Source: CAZHWR01 sp964536085
Lineage (GTDB): Bacteria; Bacillota; Clostridia; Oscillospirales; Ruminococcaceae
Assembly: GCA_964536085.1 (NCBI GenBank)
Contig: CAZHWR010000010.1
Coordinates: 1 to 50,571 of the forward strand
DNA length: 50,571 nucleotides
Direction: 5' to 3'
Shown in pieces: positions 41,495 to 50,522 of this stretch (positions are counted from its first letter, which is position 1; each line of letters begins with the position of its first letter). The translations under genes were made by a program, and so were the position numbers. The notes under the pieces are model-generated. The model did not search any database and had not been told where the DNA came from. It saw nothing but the letters and a program-made list of their open reading frames with translations.

Positions 41495-43903
41495 ATGGAA
41501 ACGATTAAAGACACAGTTAATACGATTGAACTCCCCGCAATAGCAATGAGGGGACTTGTTATATTCCCGTCGATGGTTTTGCACTTTGATGTTGAGCGCG
41601 CTAAATCCATCGCGGCGCTTGAAAGAGCGATGGCTTCAAACCGCCGGATATTCATGACAGCTCAGAAGGATGTGTCGGTGGATAACCCCGGAAAGTCCGA
41701 CCTTTATAAAATCGGAGTGGTAGCTGAAATAAAACAGCTTCTCAAAATCTCAAACGACGCAGTCAGGGTGCTTGTTGAAGGAATATATAAGGCAAAAATG
41801 CTTGATTTGGACGAACACAGGCAGTATCTTAAAGCGTCAGTAGTGCGACTGAGCCGTCGTGGAATAAGGGCATCCGAGGCATCGCAGACAGCACTGAGAC
41901 GTTCATTGCTCGAAGCGTTCACCGTTTACTGCGAGGCGATGCCGAAGATTCCGCAGGAGGCTATCGACAGGGTGGTAGGCTCCGATAATCTTAAAGACAT
42001 GTTTGACGCTGTGATTCAAAACGTCGTTCTGACTTATCCCGAGCGGCAAAAGATACTGGAGCTTTCAAGCGTGTATTTACAGTGCGAAAAGCTCGTGCAG
42101 GCTCTGCTGGAGGAAGCGCAGATAATCGACCTTGAACAGGATATTATGGATAAGGTCAAAGAGCGCATGGATCAAAATCAAAACGAGTACTTCCTGCGCG
42201 AGCAGATGCGGGCGATAGCCGAGCAGCTAGGCGAAGGCGACGGCGTTCAGGAGGAAGCAGCACAGTTTGAAGAACGCATAATCAGGCTGAAGCATATGCC
42301 GGAGCAAACGAAGGAAAAGCTTTTGAAGGAATGCGACAGGCTTTGCAAATCTGCGGGCTCCGCGCAGGAGGCGGGCGTTATAAGAACATATCTTGAAACC
42401 TGCCTTTCGCTACCGTGGGACGAAAAAACAACCGATATAGTCGATATGAGAAGAGCTAAAAAAACGCTCGATAAAGACCATTACGGCATGGAAAAAGTCA
42501 AGGAGCGTATTCTTGAAAGCCTTGCCGTGAGAAAGCTCACACCCGATATTAAATCGCAGATACTATGCTTTGTCGGACCTCCCGGAGTTGGAAAAACATC
42601 GATTGCGAAAGCTGTCGCGCAGGCGATGGGCAGGCGATATCAGCGCATATCGCTCGGCGGCGTTCGCGACGAAGCGGATATACGCGGTCACAGAAAGACG
42701 TATGTCGGCGCAATGCAGGGAAGGATAATAAACGCCTATATAGCCGCGAAGTCGAGGAATCCGCTTATTTTGCTCGATGAGATTGACAAAATGAGCAGCG
42801 ACTTCAGAGGCGACCCGTCCGCGGCGATGCTTGAGGTGCTCGACGGCGAACAGAACAATGCGTTTGTAGACCACTATATTGAAGTGCCGTTCGATTTGAG
42901 CGACACGCTGTTTATCACCACCGCCAACACGACCGACACTATCCCCGCGCCCTTGCTCGACCGCATGGAGATAATCGAGCTTTCATCTTACACGCGCGAG
43001 GAAAAATTCAACATTGCGAAAAAGCATCTTGTAAAAAAACAGCGTGCAAAGCACGGATTGTCGGCACAGCAGCTTAAAATCGCCGACTCGGCGTTGTATG
43101 ATATTATAGACGGCTACATAAAAGAAGCGGGAGTCCGCCGACTGGAGCAAAAAATTGCAGAGCTTTGCAGGAAAAGCGCCAAGATGATTGCTGAGGAGCA
43201 GAAAAAGTCCGTTTCGGTGAGCTCTGCGAATATTGAAAAGCTGTTGGGTAAGCGCAGATTTTTGTCGGACAAGCTGGCGCGTGAGGATGAAGTCGGCGTT
43301 GTCAACGGGCTTGCGTGGACGTCGGTCGGCGGAGAGCTTTTGAAAATCGAGGCCGCCGTGGTCGACGGAACCGGAAAAATCGACGTGACGGGAAATCTCG
43401 GCAAGGTTATGACTGAATCCGCAAAGCTTGCGGTTACATACGCAAGAAGCGTTGCCGATTTGTACGGTATAGACAGGGATTTTTATAAAAATTACGATAT
43501 ACATATTCACGCTCCCGAGGGTGCTGTGCCCAAAGATGGTCCGAGCGCGGGCGTTACTATGACGACGGCGCTTATCTCCGCCCTGACCGATACTCCCGTG
43601 CGGCGGGATATCGCAATGACGGGTGAAATCAGTCTGCGCGGCAGAGTTATGCCTATCGGAGGGCTTAAAGAAAAATCCATGGCGGCTTATGCCGCGGGAA
43701 TACGCACAGTTTTGATTCCAAAGGGGAATCTTCCCGATTTACAGGAAATCGACAAAGAGGTCAAAGCTGCCGTAAAGTTTATAGCTTGTGAAAAAATAGA
43801 GGATGTGCTTGATTTTGCACTTGTCAAAAAGCGTAAAGCAAAAAAGGATATTGTGATTCCGACCGAGAACAAAGGCAAAGATGTGCCGACTATTCGCTCG
43901 TAA
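41495..43903 (+). CDS. lon: ATP-dependent Lon protease
   Basis: Lon degrades misfolded and regulatory proteins. The 802-aa LonA-type chain has an N-terminal substrate domain (IELPAIAMRGLVIFPSMVLHFD), a coiled middle, AAA+ motifs (GPPGVGKTS; ILLDEIDKM) and a C-terminal protease domain with Ser684 in PKDGPSAG and the lysine-bearing GGLKEK about 40 residues later. The 300-bp gap upstream carries its own promoter, so it is transcribed separately from clpX, probably with engB. Confidence 0.97.
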   Translation: METIKDTVNTIELPAIAMRGLVIFPSMVLHFDVERAKSIAALERAMASNRRIFMTAQKDVSVDNPGKSDLYKIGVVAEIKQLLKISNDAVRVLVEGIYKAKMLDLDEHRQYLKASVVRLSRRGIRASEASQTALRRSLLEAFTVYCEAMPKIPQEAIDRVVGSDNLKDMFDAVIQNVVLTYPERQKILELSSVYLQCEKLVQALLEEAQIIDLEQDIMDKVKERMDQNQNEYFLREQMRAIAEQLGEGDGVQEEAAQFEERIIRLKHMPEQTKEKLLKECDRLCKSAGSAQEAGVIRTYLETCLSLPWDEKTTDIVDMRRAKKTLDKDHYGMEKVKERILESLAVRKLTPDIKSQILCFVGPPGVGKTSIAKAVAQAMGRRYQRISLGGVRDEADIRGHRKTYVGAMQGRIINAYIAAKSRNPLILLDEIDKMSSDFRGDPSAAMLEVLDGEQNNAFVDHYIEVPFDLSDTLFITTANTTDTIPAPLLDRMEIIELSSYTREEKFNIAKKHLVKKQRAKHGLSAQQLKIADSALYDIIDGYIKEAGVRRLEQKIAELCRKSAKMIAEEQKKSVSVSSANIEKLLGKRRFLSDKLAREDEVGVVNGLAWTSVGGELLKIEAAVVDGTGKIDVTGNLGKVMTESAKLAVTYARSVADLYGIDRDFYKNYDIHIHAPEGAVPKDGPSAGVTMTTALISALTDTPVRRDIAMTGEISLRGRVMPIGGLKEKSMAAYAAGIRTVLIPKGNLPDLQEIDKEVKAAVKFIACEKIEDVLDFALVKKRKAKKDIVIPTENKGKDVPTIRS

Positions 43904-43948
43904 TCTGAATATTACAGGATGATTTGCACTAAACGGAGGTGAGCGTGG

Positions 43949-44530
43949 ATGAATTTTAATAATGCGGAGTTTTCGGCGGCATACGGTACTTCCGCGCAGC
44001 TTCCCGAAAGTGAACTGCCGGAGATTGTGTTTGCGGGGAGGTCGAATGTGGGAAAAAGCTCGCTTATAAATAAGCTTTTAAACCGCAAATCTCTAGCGAG
44101 AGTCAGCGCAGTTCCCGGCAAGACCGCAACGATAAATTTTTACAGGGTAGACAACGTGAATTTTGTCGATCTGCCGGGCTACGGATACGCAAAGGTCTCC
44201 AAAGGGGAAAAGCAGCGTTGGTCGGAGCTTATTGAAGGGTATTTTGCACGCGAGCGGGAACTGAGACTGGTCGTGTCGCTTGTGGATATGCGTCATGCGC
44301 CGTCCAAGCTGGACGTTGATATGATTGATTTTCTTATCGATAATGAAATCCCGTTTATTGTGGCGCTCACAAAGTCAGACAAGCTCACAAAAACCGAGCG
44401 GGAAAAACGCCTGAAGGCGTTCGCCGATGAAATTCCCTGCGGCGAGGATGTGACCATGATTCCCGTGTCGTCGCAAAAAGGGGACGGGATAGAACAGTTA
44501 AAAAACGTTATAGCCGAGGTCGCAGGGTGA
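43949..44530 (+). CDS. engB: Ribosome biogenesis GTP-binding protein EngB/YsxC
   Basis: A small TRAFAC-class GTPase needed for 50S subunit assembly. G1 is GRSNVGKSS, G3 DLPGYG, G4 TKSD and G5 SSQKG. At 193 aa it is the typical single-domain size. It lies 45 bp after lon, its usual partner in Bacillota. ATG 43949 follows CGGAGGTG. Confidence 0.96.
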   Translation: MNFNNAEFSAAYGTSAQLPESELPEIVFAGRSNVGKSSLINKLLNRKSLARVSAVPGKTATINFYRVDNVNFVDLPGYGYAKVSKGEKQRWSELIEGYFARERELRLVVSLVDMRHAPSKLDVDMIDFLIDNEIPFIVALTKSDKLTKTEREKRLKAFADEIPCGEDVTMIPVSSQKGDGIEQLKNVIAEVAG

Positions 44531-44595
44531 GTGTATGTCTTACTGACACAAGGCAGATTCGGTATGCGGATTTATAAATGAAAGGACGGATTAAA

Positions 44596-45894
44596 ATGTT
44601 TGTATCTGATAACTTAAGCGTCAATAAAAACGGAAATCTCGCGTTTGCAGGGGTGGACGCAGTAGAGCTTGCAAAAAAGTATTCAACGCCGCTGTACTTA
44701 ATGGACGAGGACATGATAAGGGACTTTTGCAGGCAGTACAAAGCCTCGTTTGACAGGTATTACGACGGTAAGGGACGCGCGTGCTACGCGAGTAAGGCGT
44801 TTTGCTGCAAGGAAATCTGCCGCATAATGGGCGACGAGGGCATGGGACTGGACGTTGTTTCGCTCGGCGAGCTGTACACCGCGATGTCGGTTGATTTTCC
44901 GGCGGACGGAATCTGCTTTCACGGCAACAACAAAACCGCCGAGGAATTAAAGCTCGCGCTTGAGTACAATGTAGGTCATATTATTGTCGATAACCTTCAG
45001 GAACTCAACGAGCTTAACGCGCTCGCTGTAGGTTTGGGCAAAAAAGCGTCGGTTATGTTCAGAATCAAGCCCGGAATCGACGCTCACACTCATGATTTTA
45101 TCAGGACAGGTCAGATAGATTCCAAGTTCGGAGTCGCGCTTGAAACAGGTGAGGCTTTTGATATAATCAAAACCGCTTCACAGATGAACGGCATCGAGGT
45201 TACGGGGGTTCACTGCCATATCGGCTCGCAGATTTTTGACATCGATCCGTTTGTCGAAGCGGCGGACGTTATGATGCGCTTTATCAAAAAGCTCAAAGAC
45301 GAGCTTTCGCTTGAAATCAGGGATTTGAATTTGGGCGGCGGCTTCGGCATTAAATACGTTGAAAGCGATGACCCTGTTCCGTATGACAGATATATGGAAA
45401 AAGTAAGCGAAAGAGTCAACGCGCTCTGCAAGGAATTTGATATAAACCGTCCGTTTATTATGATAGAGCCCGGACGGTCGATTGTCGCTCCGGCGGGAAT
45501 AACGCTTTATACCGTGGGCGCGGTGAAAGAAATCCCCGGAATCAGGACGTATGTCTCGGTTGACGGCGGCATGTGCGATAATCCGCGATATGCTCTGTAT
45601 CAGAGTAAATATGAAGTGATTGTCGCCAACAAAGCGTCTGAAGAAAGGAACAGCATCGTCACTGTTGCGGGTAAATGCTGCGAGAGCGGCGATTTAATCG
45701 GCGAGGGGATGAAGCTGCAAAACGCCGAGGCGGGCGATATCATCGCCGTGTGCGCAACTGGTGCGTATAACTACTCGATGTCGTCCAACTACAACCGCAA
45801 TCTGACTCCCGCGGTCGTTATGGTAAAAGACAAAAAAGACCGCGTTATTGTTAAACGTCAAACGGTCGAGGATATTGTGAGAAACGATATATAA
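44596..45894 (+). CDS. lysA: Diaminopimelate decarboxylase
   Basis: The PLP enzyme removes CO2 from meso-diaminopimelate to give lysine. PLP binds Lys67 in YASKAF, with HIGSQI, the phosphate-binding GGGFGI, EPGRS and the active-site Cys in CESGD. 432 aa. ATG 44596 lies 9 nt after AAAGGA; an upstream ATG (44578) lacks a ribosome site. It lies 65 bp after engB. Confidence 0.96.
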   Translation: MFVSDNLSVNKNGNLAFAGVDAVELAKKYSTPLYLMDEDMIRDFCRQYKASFDRYYDGKGRACYASKAFCCKEICRIMGDEGMGLDVVSLGELYTAMSVDFPADGICFHGNNKTAEELKLALEYNVGHIIVDNLQELNELNALAVGLGKKASVMFRIKPGIDAHTHDFIRTGQIDSKFGVALETGEAFDIIKTASQMNGIEVTGVHCHIGSQIFDIDPFVEAADVMMRFIKKLKDELSLEIRDLNLGGGFGIKYVESDDPVPYDRYMEKVSERVNALCKEFDINRPFIMIEPGRSIVAPAGITLYTVGAVKEIPGIRTYVSVDGGMCDNPRYALYQSKYEVIVANKASEERNSIVTVAGKCCESGDLIGEGMKLQNAEAGDIIAVCATGAYNYSMSSNYNRNLTPAVVMVKDKKDRVIVKRQTVEDIVRNDI

Positions 45895-45906
45895 GCGTAT
45901 TTTTTA

Positions 45907-45939
45907 AACCCGCCGCAGATTTATAGCCTGCGGCGGGTT
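45907..45939 (+). terminator. GC-rich hairpin after lysA
   Basis: AACCCGCCGCAG and CTGCGGCGGGTT form a 12-bp perfect stem. The following T tract is weak, so the downstream hairpin at 45997 may complete termination. Confidence 0.65.
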
Positions 45940-45996
45940 CTGGTTGTTGCTCTGGTTTGACAGATGCCGTATACATAGGAAATTAACAAAAGCCAA

Positions 45997-46025
45997 AAAA
46001 GCCGACGTTTTTAACGTCGGCTTTT
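45997..46025. terminator. Bidirectional terminator between lysA and the secreted cysteine-peptidase-like gene
   Basis: AAAAGCCGACGTT and AACGTCGGCTTTT pair perfectly (13 bp) around TTT and serve both converging genes. Confidence 0.9.
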
Positions 46026-46062
46026 ATCATTGTCAGTGAGAAAGGATATTCAGGGATAAGAT

Positions 46063-47304
46063 CTATTTTAGATTTTTGCTGTAATCAGTCGCACTAATCC
46101 AACCGAGTTTATATCCGCCGGAGGTTAGTTCATATATAATTTGATATCTGCTGTTCACTTTGCCGCTTACTATATAAATTTTGTCGCCTTTACCTGTATA
46201 TCCAAGCGTCGTATTAGCATTGCTTCTACGATATGTAGTTATTTTGGCTTTAGTTGTTTTGGCTGTAACGGATGTGCCTGTGCTGCTAAAGAAAACAGAG
46301 AGCTTTACATAACCGGTTTCCGTTCCTCCGCTGTCAAGAGGGAATGTCACTTGACACCAGTTGTTTGAATATATTGATTTGATAGTACACAAATCAGTCG
46401 AATAAATCTTATTGGTCTTTGCGTTTCCGTTTATGTTGTATACAAGCGTCTTTTGGGCGCCTATTGTGTATGCCTTTAACGGGGTTTTATATTTTGTGCT
46501 CTTTGACGTGTTCAGAGACCACACCGCATATAAGGTTGCTGACGAATTTGCAGTATACGTTCCTCCGGCAGAATATGTGGCTTTTGTTGCGGTAGAACTT
46601 GTAGACCATCCCAGGAAAGTAAATCCTGTTCTTGTCGGCTTAGTGCTGCTGAGCTTAAGTGTTGTATCATTTTTCTTGGTTTGTGATGACGGTGCTCCGC
46701 TGCCTCCGTTAGCATTATACTTGACGGTGAATGTTGAGTTTAAGGTGTTCTTTTTATAGCTGACTATCCAGCCGTAAGCATAGCCCTCGTTGAGCTTTTT
46801 CCGAATCTTTGTCCTTAGACTGGAAAGTGATATTGACCGACCGAATTTTACGGTATTTTTACCGTCGCTGTTACAGTCGGTAAAATATATGGTGCTTCCG
46901 CTGATGCTTGTGACACAAATTGTATGGTCATATCTTCCATTGTTATAGCGTACAAAATCGCCCGGTTTAAGAGATCCTAATTTATCGCTCGATGATGTAG
47001 CGGTATACCAATTATAATTGGAGTTTTTGTTGTATAGACCGAAATCAGTACCCCAAAGCGTATAAGACAGCCATCTGGCGTAACCGTGACACTGATAACC
47101 CACTACATTGCTGTTTACGCTCCAAGAATATTTCTGCTTTAAGTTATATGTTTTTTTTACATTCGCGATTTTGTTATTGAACTCTGTTTGTGTAAGTGAA
47201 GCGGCTTGCGTATTAATTGAAGCGTAAGAAAAAACCGAGATTAAAGCGGTCATTGCAAGTAATACGGCAATGATTTTTTTTAAAGATATTTTTATGCCGT
47301 TCAT
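46063..47304 (-). CDS. Secreted CHAP/NlpC-like cysteine peptidase with InlB-type and SH3-like repeats
   Basis: A signal peptide (about 1-35) leads into a papain-like amidase or CHAP-type domain: Cys72 in YQCHGYARW, His127 in YDHTIC and an Asp/Asn-rich FTDCNSDGKN (141-150) give a plausible Cys-His-Asn/Asp site. Next comes a Listeria-Bacteroides (InlB B) repeat (about 195-265, YNANGG...GFTFLGWSTS...LYAVW). The C-terminal 140 residues are beta-rich, SH3-like (Cys in DLCTIKSI, KLGWISATDYSK). Together these suggest a surface or wall-directed peptidase or a self-acting lysin; the substrate is unproven. ATG 47304 follows AAAGGAGG. Its promoter is overlaid by operator copies, so the divergent XRE regulator probably represses it. 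413 aa. Confidence 0.8.
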   Translation of the reverse strand: MNGIKISLKKIIAVLLAMTALISVFSYASINTQAASLTQTEFNNKIANVKKTYNLKQKYSWSVNSNVVGYQCHGYARWLSYTLWGTDFGLYNKNSNYNWYTATSSSDKLGSLKPGDFVRYNNGRYDHTICVTSISGSTIYFTDCNSDGKNTVKFGRSISLSSLRTKIRKKLNEGYAYGWIVSYKKNTLNSTFTVKYNANGGSGAPSSQTKKNDTTLKLSSTKPTRTGFTFLGWSTSSTATKATYSAGGTYTANSSATLYAVWSLNTSKSTKYKTPLKAYTIGAQKTLVYNINGNAKTNKIYSTDLCTIKSIYSNNWCQVTFPLDSGGTETGYVKLSVFFSSTGTSVTAKTTKAKITTYRRSNANTTLGYTGKGDKIYIVSGKVNSRYQIIYELTSGGYKLGWISATDYSKNLK

Positions 47305-47375
47305 AATGTTTTCCTCCTTTGTCGGCGTTTAATGTTTTTATCCTTCCTCGCAACCCAACATAATGGGTTGTGTCA

Positions 47376-47404
47376 ATAATAACATAATAGGTTTATTTTG
47401 TCAA
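47376..47404 (-). promoter_or_regulatory. Predicted sigma-A promoter of the secreted cysteine-peptidase-like gene
   Basis: On the minus strand TTGACA (47399-47404), 17 bp, then TATTAT (47376-47381). An operator copy lies precisely in the spacer. Confidence 0.8.
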
Positions 47405-47428
47405 CACCTATTACCTTGTTTTTAATGG

Positions 47429-47434
47429 TATAAT
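47429..47434 (+). promoter_or_regulatory. Predicted -10 box of the XRE regulator promoter
   Basis: TATAAT preceded by TGG forms an extended -10 element. No clear -35 box is present, which fits weak autoregulated expression. Confidence 0.5.
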
Positions 47435-47471
47435 GTTGTGATATCATCAACATAATAGGTTAGGTGATAGT

Positions 47472-47795
47472 ATGCATGATTATAAACACGATATGGGACT
47501 AAGAATTAAAAAACAGAGAAAATCTCTGAAATTCACCCAGGAGCAGATAGCTGAAATGCTTGATATTTCCGTTAAACATTTCAGCGAGGTTGAAAGAGGA
47601 TTAACAGGATTATCAATAGAAAATCTGATTAAATTAAGCAATATTCTTGGTATAAGCATAGATTCTATAGTTAAAGGCGAAGCAGATAGGGATAAGTGGA
47701 ACGGTACGCTTTTGGCGTTGCAGGAAGTTCCGAAGGATAAAGAGAATGTCATCAAAGATTTAATTAGCATAGGTATAAAATTGACAAAGGATTGA
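47472..47795 (+). CDS. XRE-family helix-turn-helix regulator
   Basis: A small DNA-binding protein (107 aa) with a classical HTH_3 domain at about residues 10-65 (RIKKQRKSLKFTQEQIAEMLDISVKHFSEVERGLTGLSIENLIKLSNILGIS, abridged from reading) and a short helical C-terminal tail that may dimerise. It is divergent from the secreted cysteine-peptidase-like gene, and its operator copies cover both promoters, so auto- and cross-repression is inferred. ATG 47472 follows AGGTGA. No partner protease or toxin lies next to it. Confidence 0.9.
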   Translation: MHDYKHDMGLRIKKQRKSLKFTQEQIAEMLDISVKHFSEVERGLTGLSIENLIKLSNILGISIDSIVKGEADRDKWNGTLLALQEVPKDKENVIKDLISIGIKLTKD

Positions 47796-47811
47796 ACGGT
47801 TATTTTATTCG

Positions 47812-47835
47812 GTAGGCGTAACAGCCTGCTTTTTT
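47812..47835 (+). terminator. Terminator of the XRE gene
   Basis: GTAGGC (47812-47817) and GCCTGC (47824-47829) pair, one pair being T-G, followed by TTTTTT. Confidence 0.65.
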
Positions 47836-48367
47836 ATCCTTTATTTGAAAAAAGTGTTTTGATAGACATTGATTTTTTACGGCTGACTTTTGTTTATGGG
47901 TTTGATTAACTGCAAATTGAATTTTTATTGGTATGAATTTGAGGTTTTTATACTGATTTTGGAGGGCTTTAAATTATTTTTGGGTTTTTGTCACCTTTTG
48001 TCTCTTTTTCTTGTTTGAATTAACAGGAAGTAAATTTATTCGTGTTTCAACACAGGCAAAAGGAGGATTAATGCAATGCTGAACGACATAAATTCCGAAT
48101 GATATACACAAAACAAAACGCGTCATACTGCGGTCAGGCCGGAAAAATAGAGAAATATACAGATTATAATAAAAAAGGAGTCTGTCGAGACGGTATAACC
48201 GTCCGGATATATCCTGCGCCGATTGATTCGGCGCAAAATACAAAAACACCCGAAACGCGCGTTTGGCATGCGGCGATTCGGGTGTTTTTCAATGCAATAT
48301 CGGTGAATCGGTTGATGTACGTTTTGCTGTTCAGTGCGGAACATCGGTGCGATAACAATTTTAGCCA
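47836..48367. other. Non-coding gap with structured segment, no gene seen
   Basis: The first part is AT-rich without credible coding. From 48166 three consecutive hairpins occur: GACGG/CCGTC (48189-48203), GCGCCGA/TCGGCGC (48216-48234) and a 13-bp terminator-like stem AAAAACACCCGAA/TTCGGGTGTTTTT (48242-48289). A TATAAT at 48166-48171 precedes them without a good -35. Open frames across this stretch lack ribosome sites. Confidence 0.55.
48242..48289. terminator. Terminator-like hairpin upstream of yerC
   Basis: 13-bp perfect arms ending in TTTTT, with a 22-nt loop. It would stop any transcript entering from the left before yerC. Confidence 0.7.
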
Positions 48368-48396
48368 TTTACTTTTACGGTTTGCTGTGCTAAAAT
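48368..48396 (+). promoter_or_regulatory. Predicted promoter of yerC
   Basis: TTTACT (48368-48373), 17 bp, then TAAAAT (48391-48396) with an extended -10 TGC. Confidence 0.68.
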
Positions 48397-48429
48397 GTTT
48401 TTATAATAATTTTTGGAGGTGCCGTTCGG

Positions 48430-48723
48430 ATGAATGATAAATTAAAGGACAAAAACATAGACTTTTTGTTCAGGGCTGTTTTATCTTTGGAAAATAGTGA
48501 CGAATGCTACAGCTTTTTTGAGGATCTGTGTACCGTGCCGGAGCTCAAAGCGATGTCCCAGCGGCTTCAGGTCGCGAAGATGCTGAAGGATCACAAGGTT
48601 TATTCAGATATCGTTTCCCAAACCGGCGCGTCTACTGCCACGATAAGCCGCGTCAACCGTTCTTTGAATTACGGTAGCGACGGCTACGATATCGTTTTCA
48701 AAAGGCTGGCGGATAAAGACTGA
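48430..48723 (+). CDS. yerC: TrpR-like protein YerC/YecD family
   Basis: A 97-aa all-helical protein of the TrpR/YerC superfamily with FFEDLCTVPELKAMSQRLQVAKML and the HTH segment YSDIVSQTGASTATISRVNRSLNYG. It should bind DNA, but its ligand and targets are undefined; it is not the E. coli TrpR itself. ATG 48430 lies shortly after GGAGG. It probably forms an operon with the next two genes. Confidence 0.9.
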   Translation: MNDKLKDKNIDFLFRAVLSLENSDECYSFFEDLCTVPELKAMSQRLQVAKMLKDHKVYSDIVSQTGASTATISRVNRSLNYGSDGYDIVFKRLADKD

Positions 48724-48775
48724 AGACCTGCGCTTTGTATCTGAATGTCTTGTATTCGGTGGGGTGAGTATATTA

Positions 48776-49561
48776 ATGAGAGGCTACGGTGTTTTTGCAA
48801 AATATTACGACGAGCTTACGCAGAATATTTCTTATTCTGAACGTGCAAAATTTTTTTCGGAGCTTATAAAGCGCGAAGGTGTCAAGGGCAAAAATCTGCT
48901 TGATTTGGCGTGCGGCACAGGGTCGCTCAGCTTTGAGCTTGCGCGGTTGGGGTTTGACGTTATCGGGGCGGACGGCTCGGAGGATATGCTCGCTGTTGCC
49001 TCGCAGAAAAGTTATCTGAGTAAAAAGCCGGTGTTATTTATCAATCAGCCGATGGAGCGGCTCGAGCTGATTTCAAAGCAGGACATAATTATCTGCGCGC
49101 TCGACAGCGTAAATCACATAACTGATACGGCGCTGCTTACCGGGGCGTTTAATAGAGTATCGGAAAATTTGTCGCAGGACGGCGCGTTTATTTTTGACGT
49201 AAACTCGGAATACAAGCATTTCAACCTGCTTTCGGGAAAGACGTATGTATATGACTGCGAAAACGTATACTGTGTTTGGCAAAACGGCGTTTCGGGCAAA
49301 AATATAATCGAAATTGAGCTTGACTTTTTTGAAAAAACAAAGAATGTTTACCGCCGCAGCTCCGAGCAGTTTAGTGAAAGGTTTTATACTTATAACGAGC
49401 TTAATGCGATGCTCGGCTCAGCGGGACTTGAGATAACAGCCGTGTTCGGCGACGACTCGTTTTGTCCGCCGGACGATAAAACACAGCGGCTTATTTATGT
49501 TGCGAAAAAAAGCGCACGCAGAGCATACGACAAACGCAAACAGGAAGGAACAGTAAAATAA
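48776..49561 (+). CDS. Class I SAM-dependent methyltransferase
   Basis: Rossmann-fold methyltransferase of 261 aa. The SAM motif LLDLACGTGSLS spans about residues 41-52, followed by VIGADGSEDML and an acidic QDIIICALDSVNHI. Its N-terminal GVFAKYYDELTQNI is typical of a widespread Bacillota family with no assigned substrate. ATG 48776 has GGTGAG 7 nt upstream; GTG 48764 is also in frame. Confidence 0.85.
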   Translation: MRGYGVFAKYYDELTQNISYSERAKFFSELIKREGVKGKNLLDLACGTGSLSFELARLGFDVIGADGSEDMLAVASQKSYLSKKPVLFINQPMERLELISKQDIIICALDSVNHITDTALLTGAFNRVSENLSQDGAFIFDVNSEYKHFNLLSGKTYVYDCENVYCVWQNGVSGKNIIEIELDFFEKTKNVYRRSSEQFSERFYTYNELNAMLGSAGLEITAVFGDDSFCPPDDKTQRLIYVAKKSARRAYDKRKQEGTVK

Positions 49562-49562
49562 T

Positions 49563-50432
49563 ATGGGCAAATTGGTTAGAGCGATAGCAAAAGACGGCTC
49601 GGCGTATGCTATAGCCGTTGACTCTACTGATATAGCAGGGCGCATTGAGCGCATACACCGCACCAGCGCCGTTGTAACTGCGGGGCTCGGACGGCTGGCA
49701 ACCGCAGTGAGCATGTTGGGGACGATGCTCAAAGGCGAGAATGATTCAATAACTGTGCGTATGAACGGCGGCGGCGAAACAGGCTCGCTGATAGCGGTTG
49801 CTGATTCATGCGGTAACGTCAAGGCCTATGTCGCGAATCCCGTTGTTGAACTGCCTTTAAACCAGTACGGTAAGCTGGATGTTTCCGGTGCGATTGGTAA
49901 GGAGGGAGTTTTGCAGGTTACAAAGGATTTGGGACTTAAAGATCCGTATATCGGTCAGGTGCCGATTGTTTCCGGCGAGGTCGCCGAGGATATAACGAAC
50001 TACTTTGCTGTGAGTGAGCAAACTCCAACCGTGTGCAGTCTGGGGGTGCTGGTAAACCCTGATTTGACAGTAAGGGCGGCAGGCGGATTCATCGTTCAGC
50101 TTCTGCCGTATGCGGATAATTCTGTTATAGATGTCATTGAGAGGAATATTAACGGCTTTGCGCCCATATCATCTTTAATAGACAAAGGCACTTCTCCGAA
50201 GGAAATCTGCAATATGCTGCTTGACGGCTTGGAACCTGATCTGCTCGATGAACAAAATGTTCAGTATAAGTGTGATTGCTCCTCTAAACGTGTGGAGAAA
50301 GCGCTTGTAAGCATGGGCAGGGAGGAGCTTGCGAAAATGGCGGAAGAGGATGATGTAACTGAGGTCAAATGCCACTTTTGCAATAAAAAATACAGATTTT
50401 CAAAAGAGCAGATTATGGGCTTGATAAAATAA
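49563..50432 (+). CDS. hslO: Redox-regulated chaperone Hsp33
   Basis: Hsp33 is a holdase switched on by oxidative unfolding. The C-terminal redox switch is complete: Cys237-x-Cys239 and Cys270-x-x-Cys273, which bind zinc when reduced. The N-terminal core has VRAIAKDGSAYAIAVDST and the GSLIAVAD segment. 289 aa, one base after the methyltransferase stop. Confidence 0.96.
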   Translation: MGKLVRAIAKDGSAYAIAVDSTDIAGRIERIHRTSAVVTAGLGRLATAVSMLGTMLKGENDSITVRMNGGGETGSLIAVADSCGNVKAYVANPVVELPLNQYGKLDVSGAIGKEGVLQVTKDLGLKDPYIGQVPIVSGEVAEDITNYFAVSEQTPTVCSLGVLVNPDLTVRAAGGFIVQLLPYADNSVIDVIERNINGFAPISSLIDKGTSPKEICNMLLDGLEPDLLDEQNVQYKCDCSSKRVEKALVSMGREELAKMAEEDDVTEVKCHFCNKKYRFSKEQIMGLIK

Positions 50433-50462
50433 ATTAAATGCGCATTTTTTGCATATTATGTG

Positions 50463-50491
50463 TTGACAAAGGGTCGGTAGTTTGATATAAT
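50463..50491 (+). promoter_or_regulatory. Predicted strong sigma-A promoter of the tRNA-Val gene or cluster
   Basis: TTGACA (50463-50468), 17 bp, then TATAAT (50486-50491): both boxes match consensus fully. Confidence 0.85.
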
Positions 50492-50522
50492 TATTTTCGT
50501 TGCCGAAGTTTATTAGGCATGT

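Larger units (their letters stand above)
47357..47461. promoter_or_regulatory. Three copies of a 13-bp operator, AACATAATRGGTT, in a divergent promoter region
   Basis: Copies lie at 47357-47369 (AACATAATGGGTT, within the palindrome AACCCA-ACATAA-TGGGTT), 47381-47393 and 47449-47461 (both AACATAATAGGTT). A reversed half-site ACCTATT is at 47406-47412. The first two sit on and between the promoter elements of the minus-strand gene, the third just before the XRE regulator's ribosome site. The XRE protein is the obvious binder. Confidence 0.72.

Noticed and set aside
46063..47304. Prophage endolysin
   Set aside because: It has a signal peptide and an InlB-type repeat, and no phage genes are nearby, so a chromosomal secreted protein is more likely.
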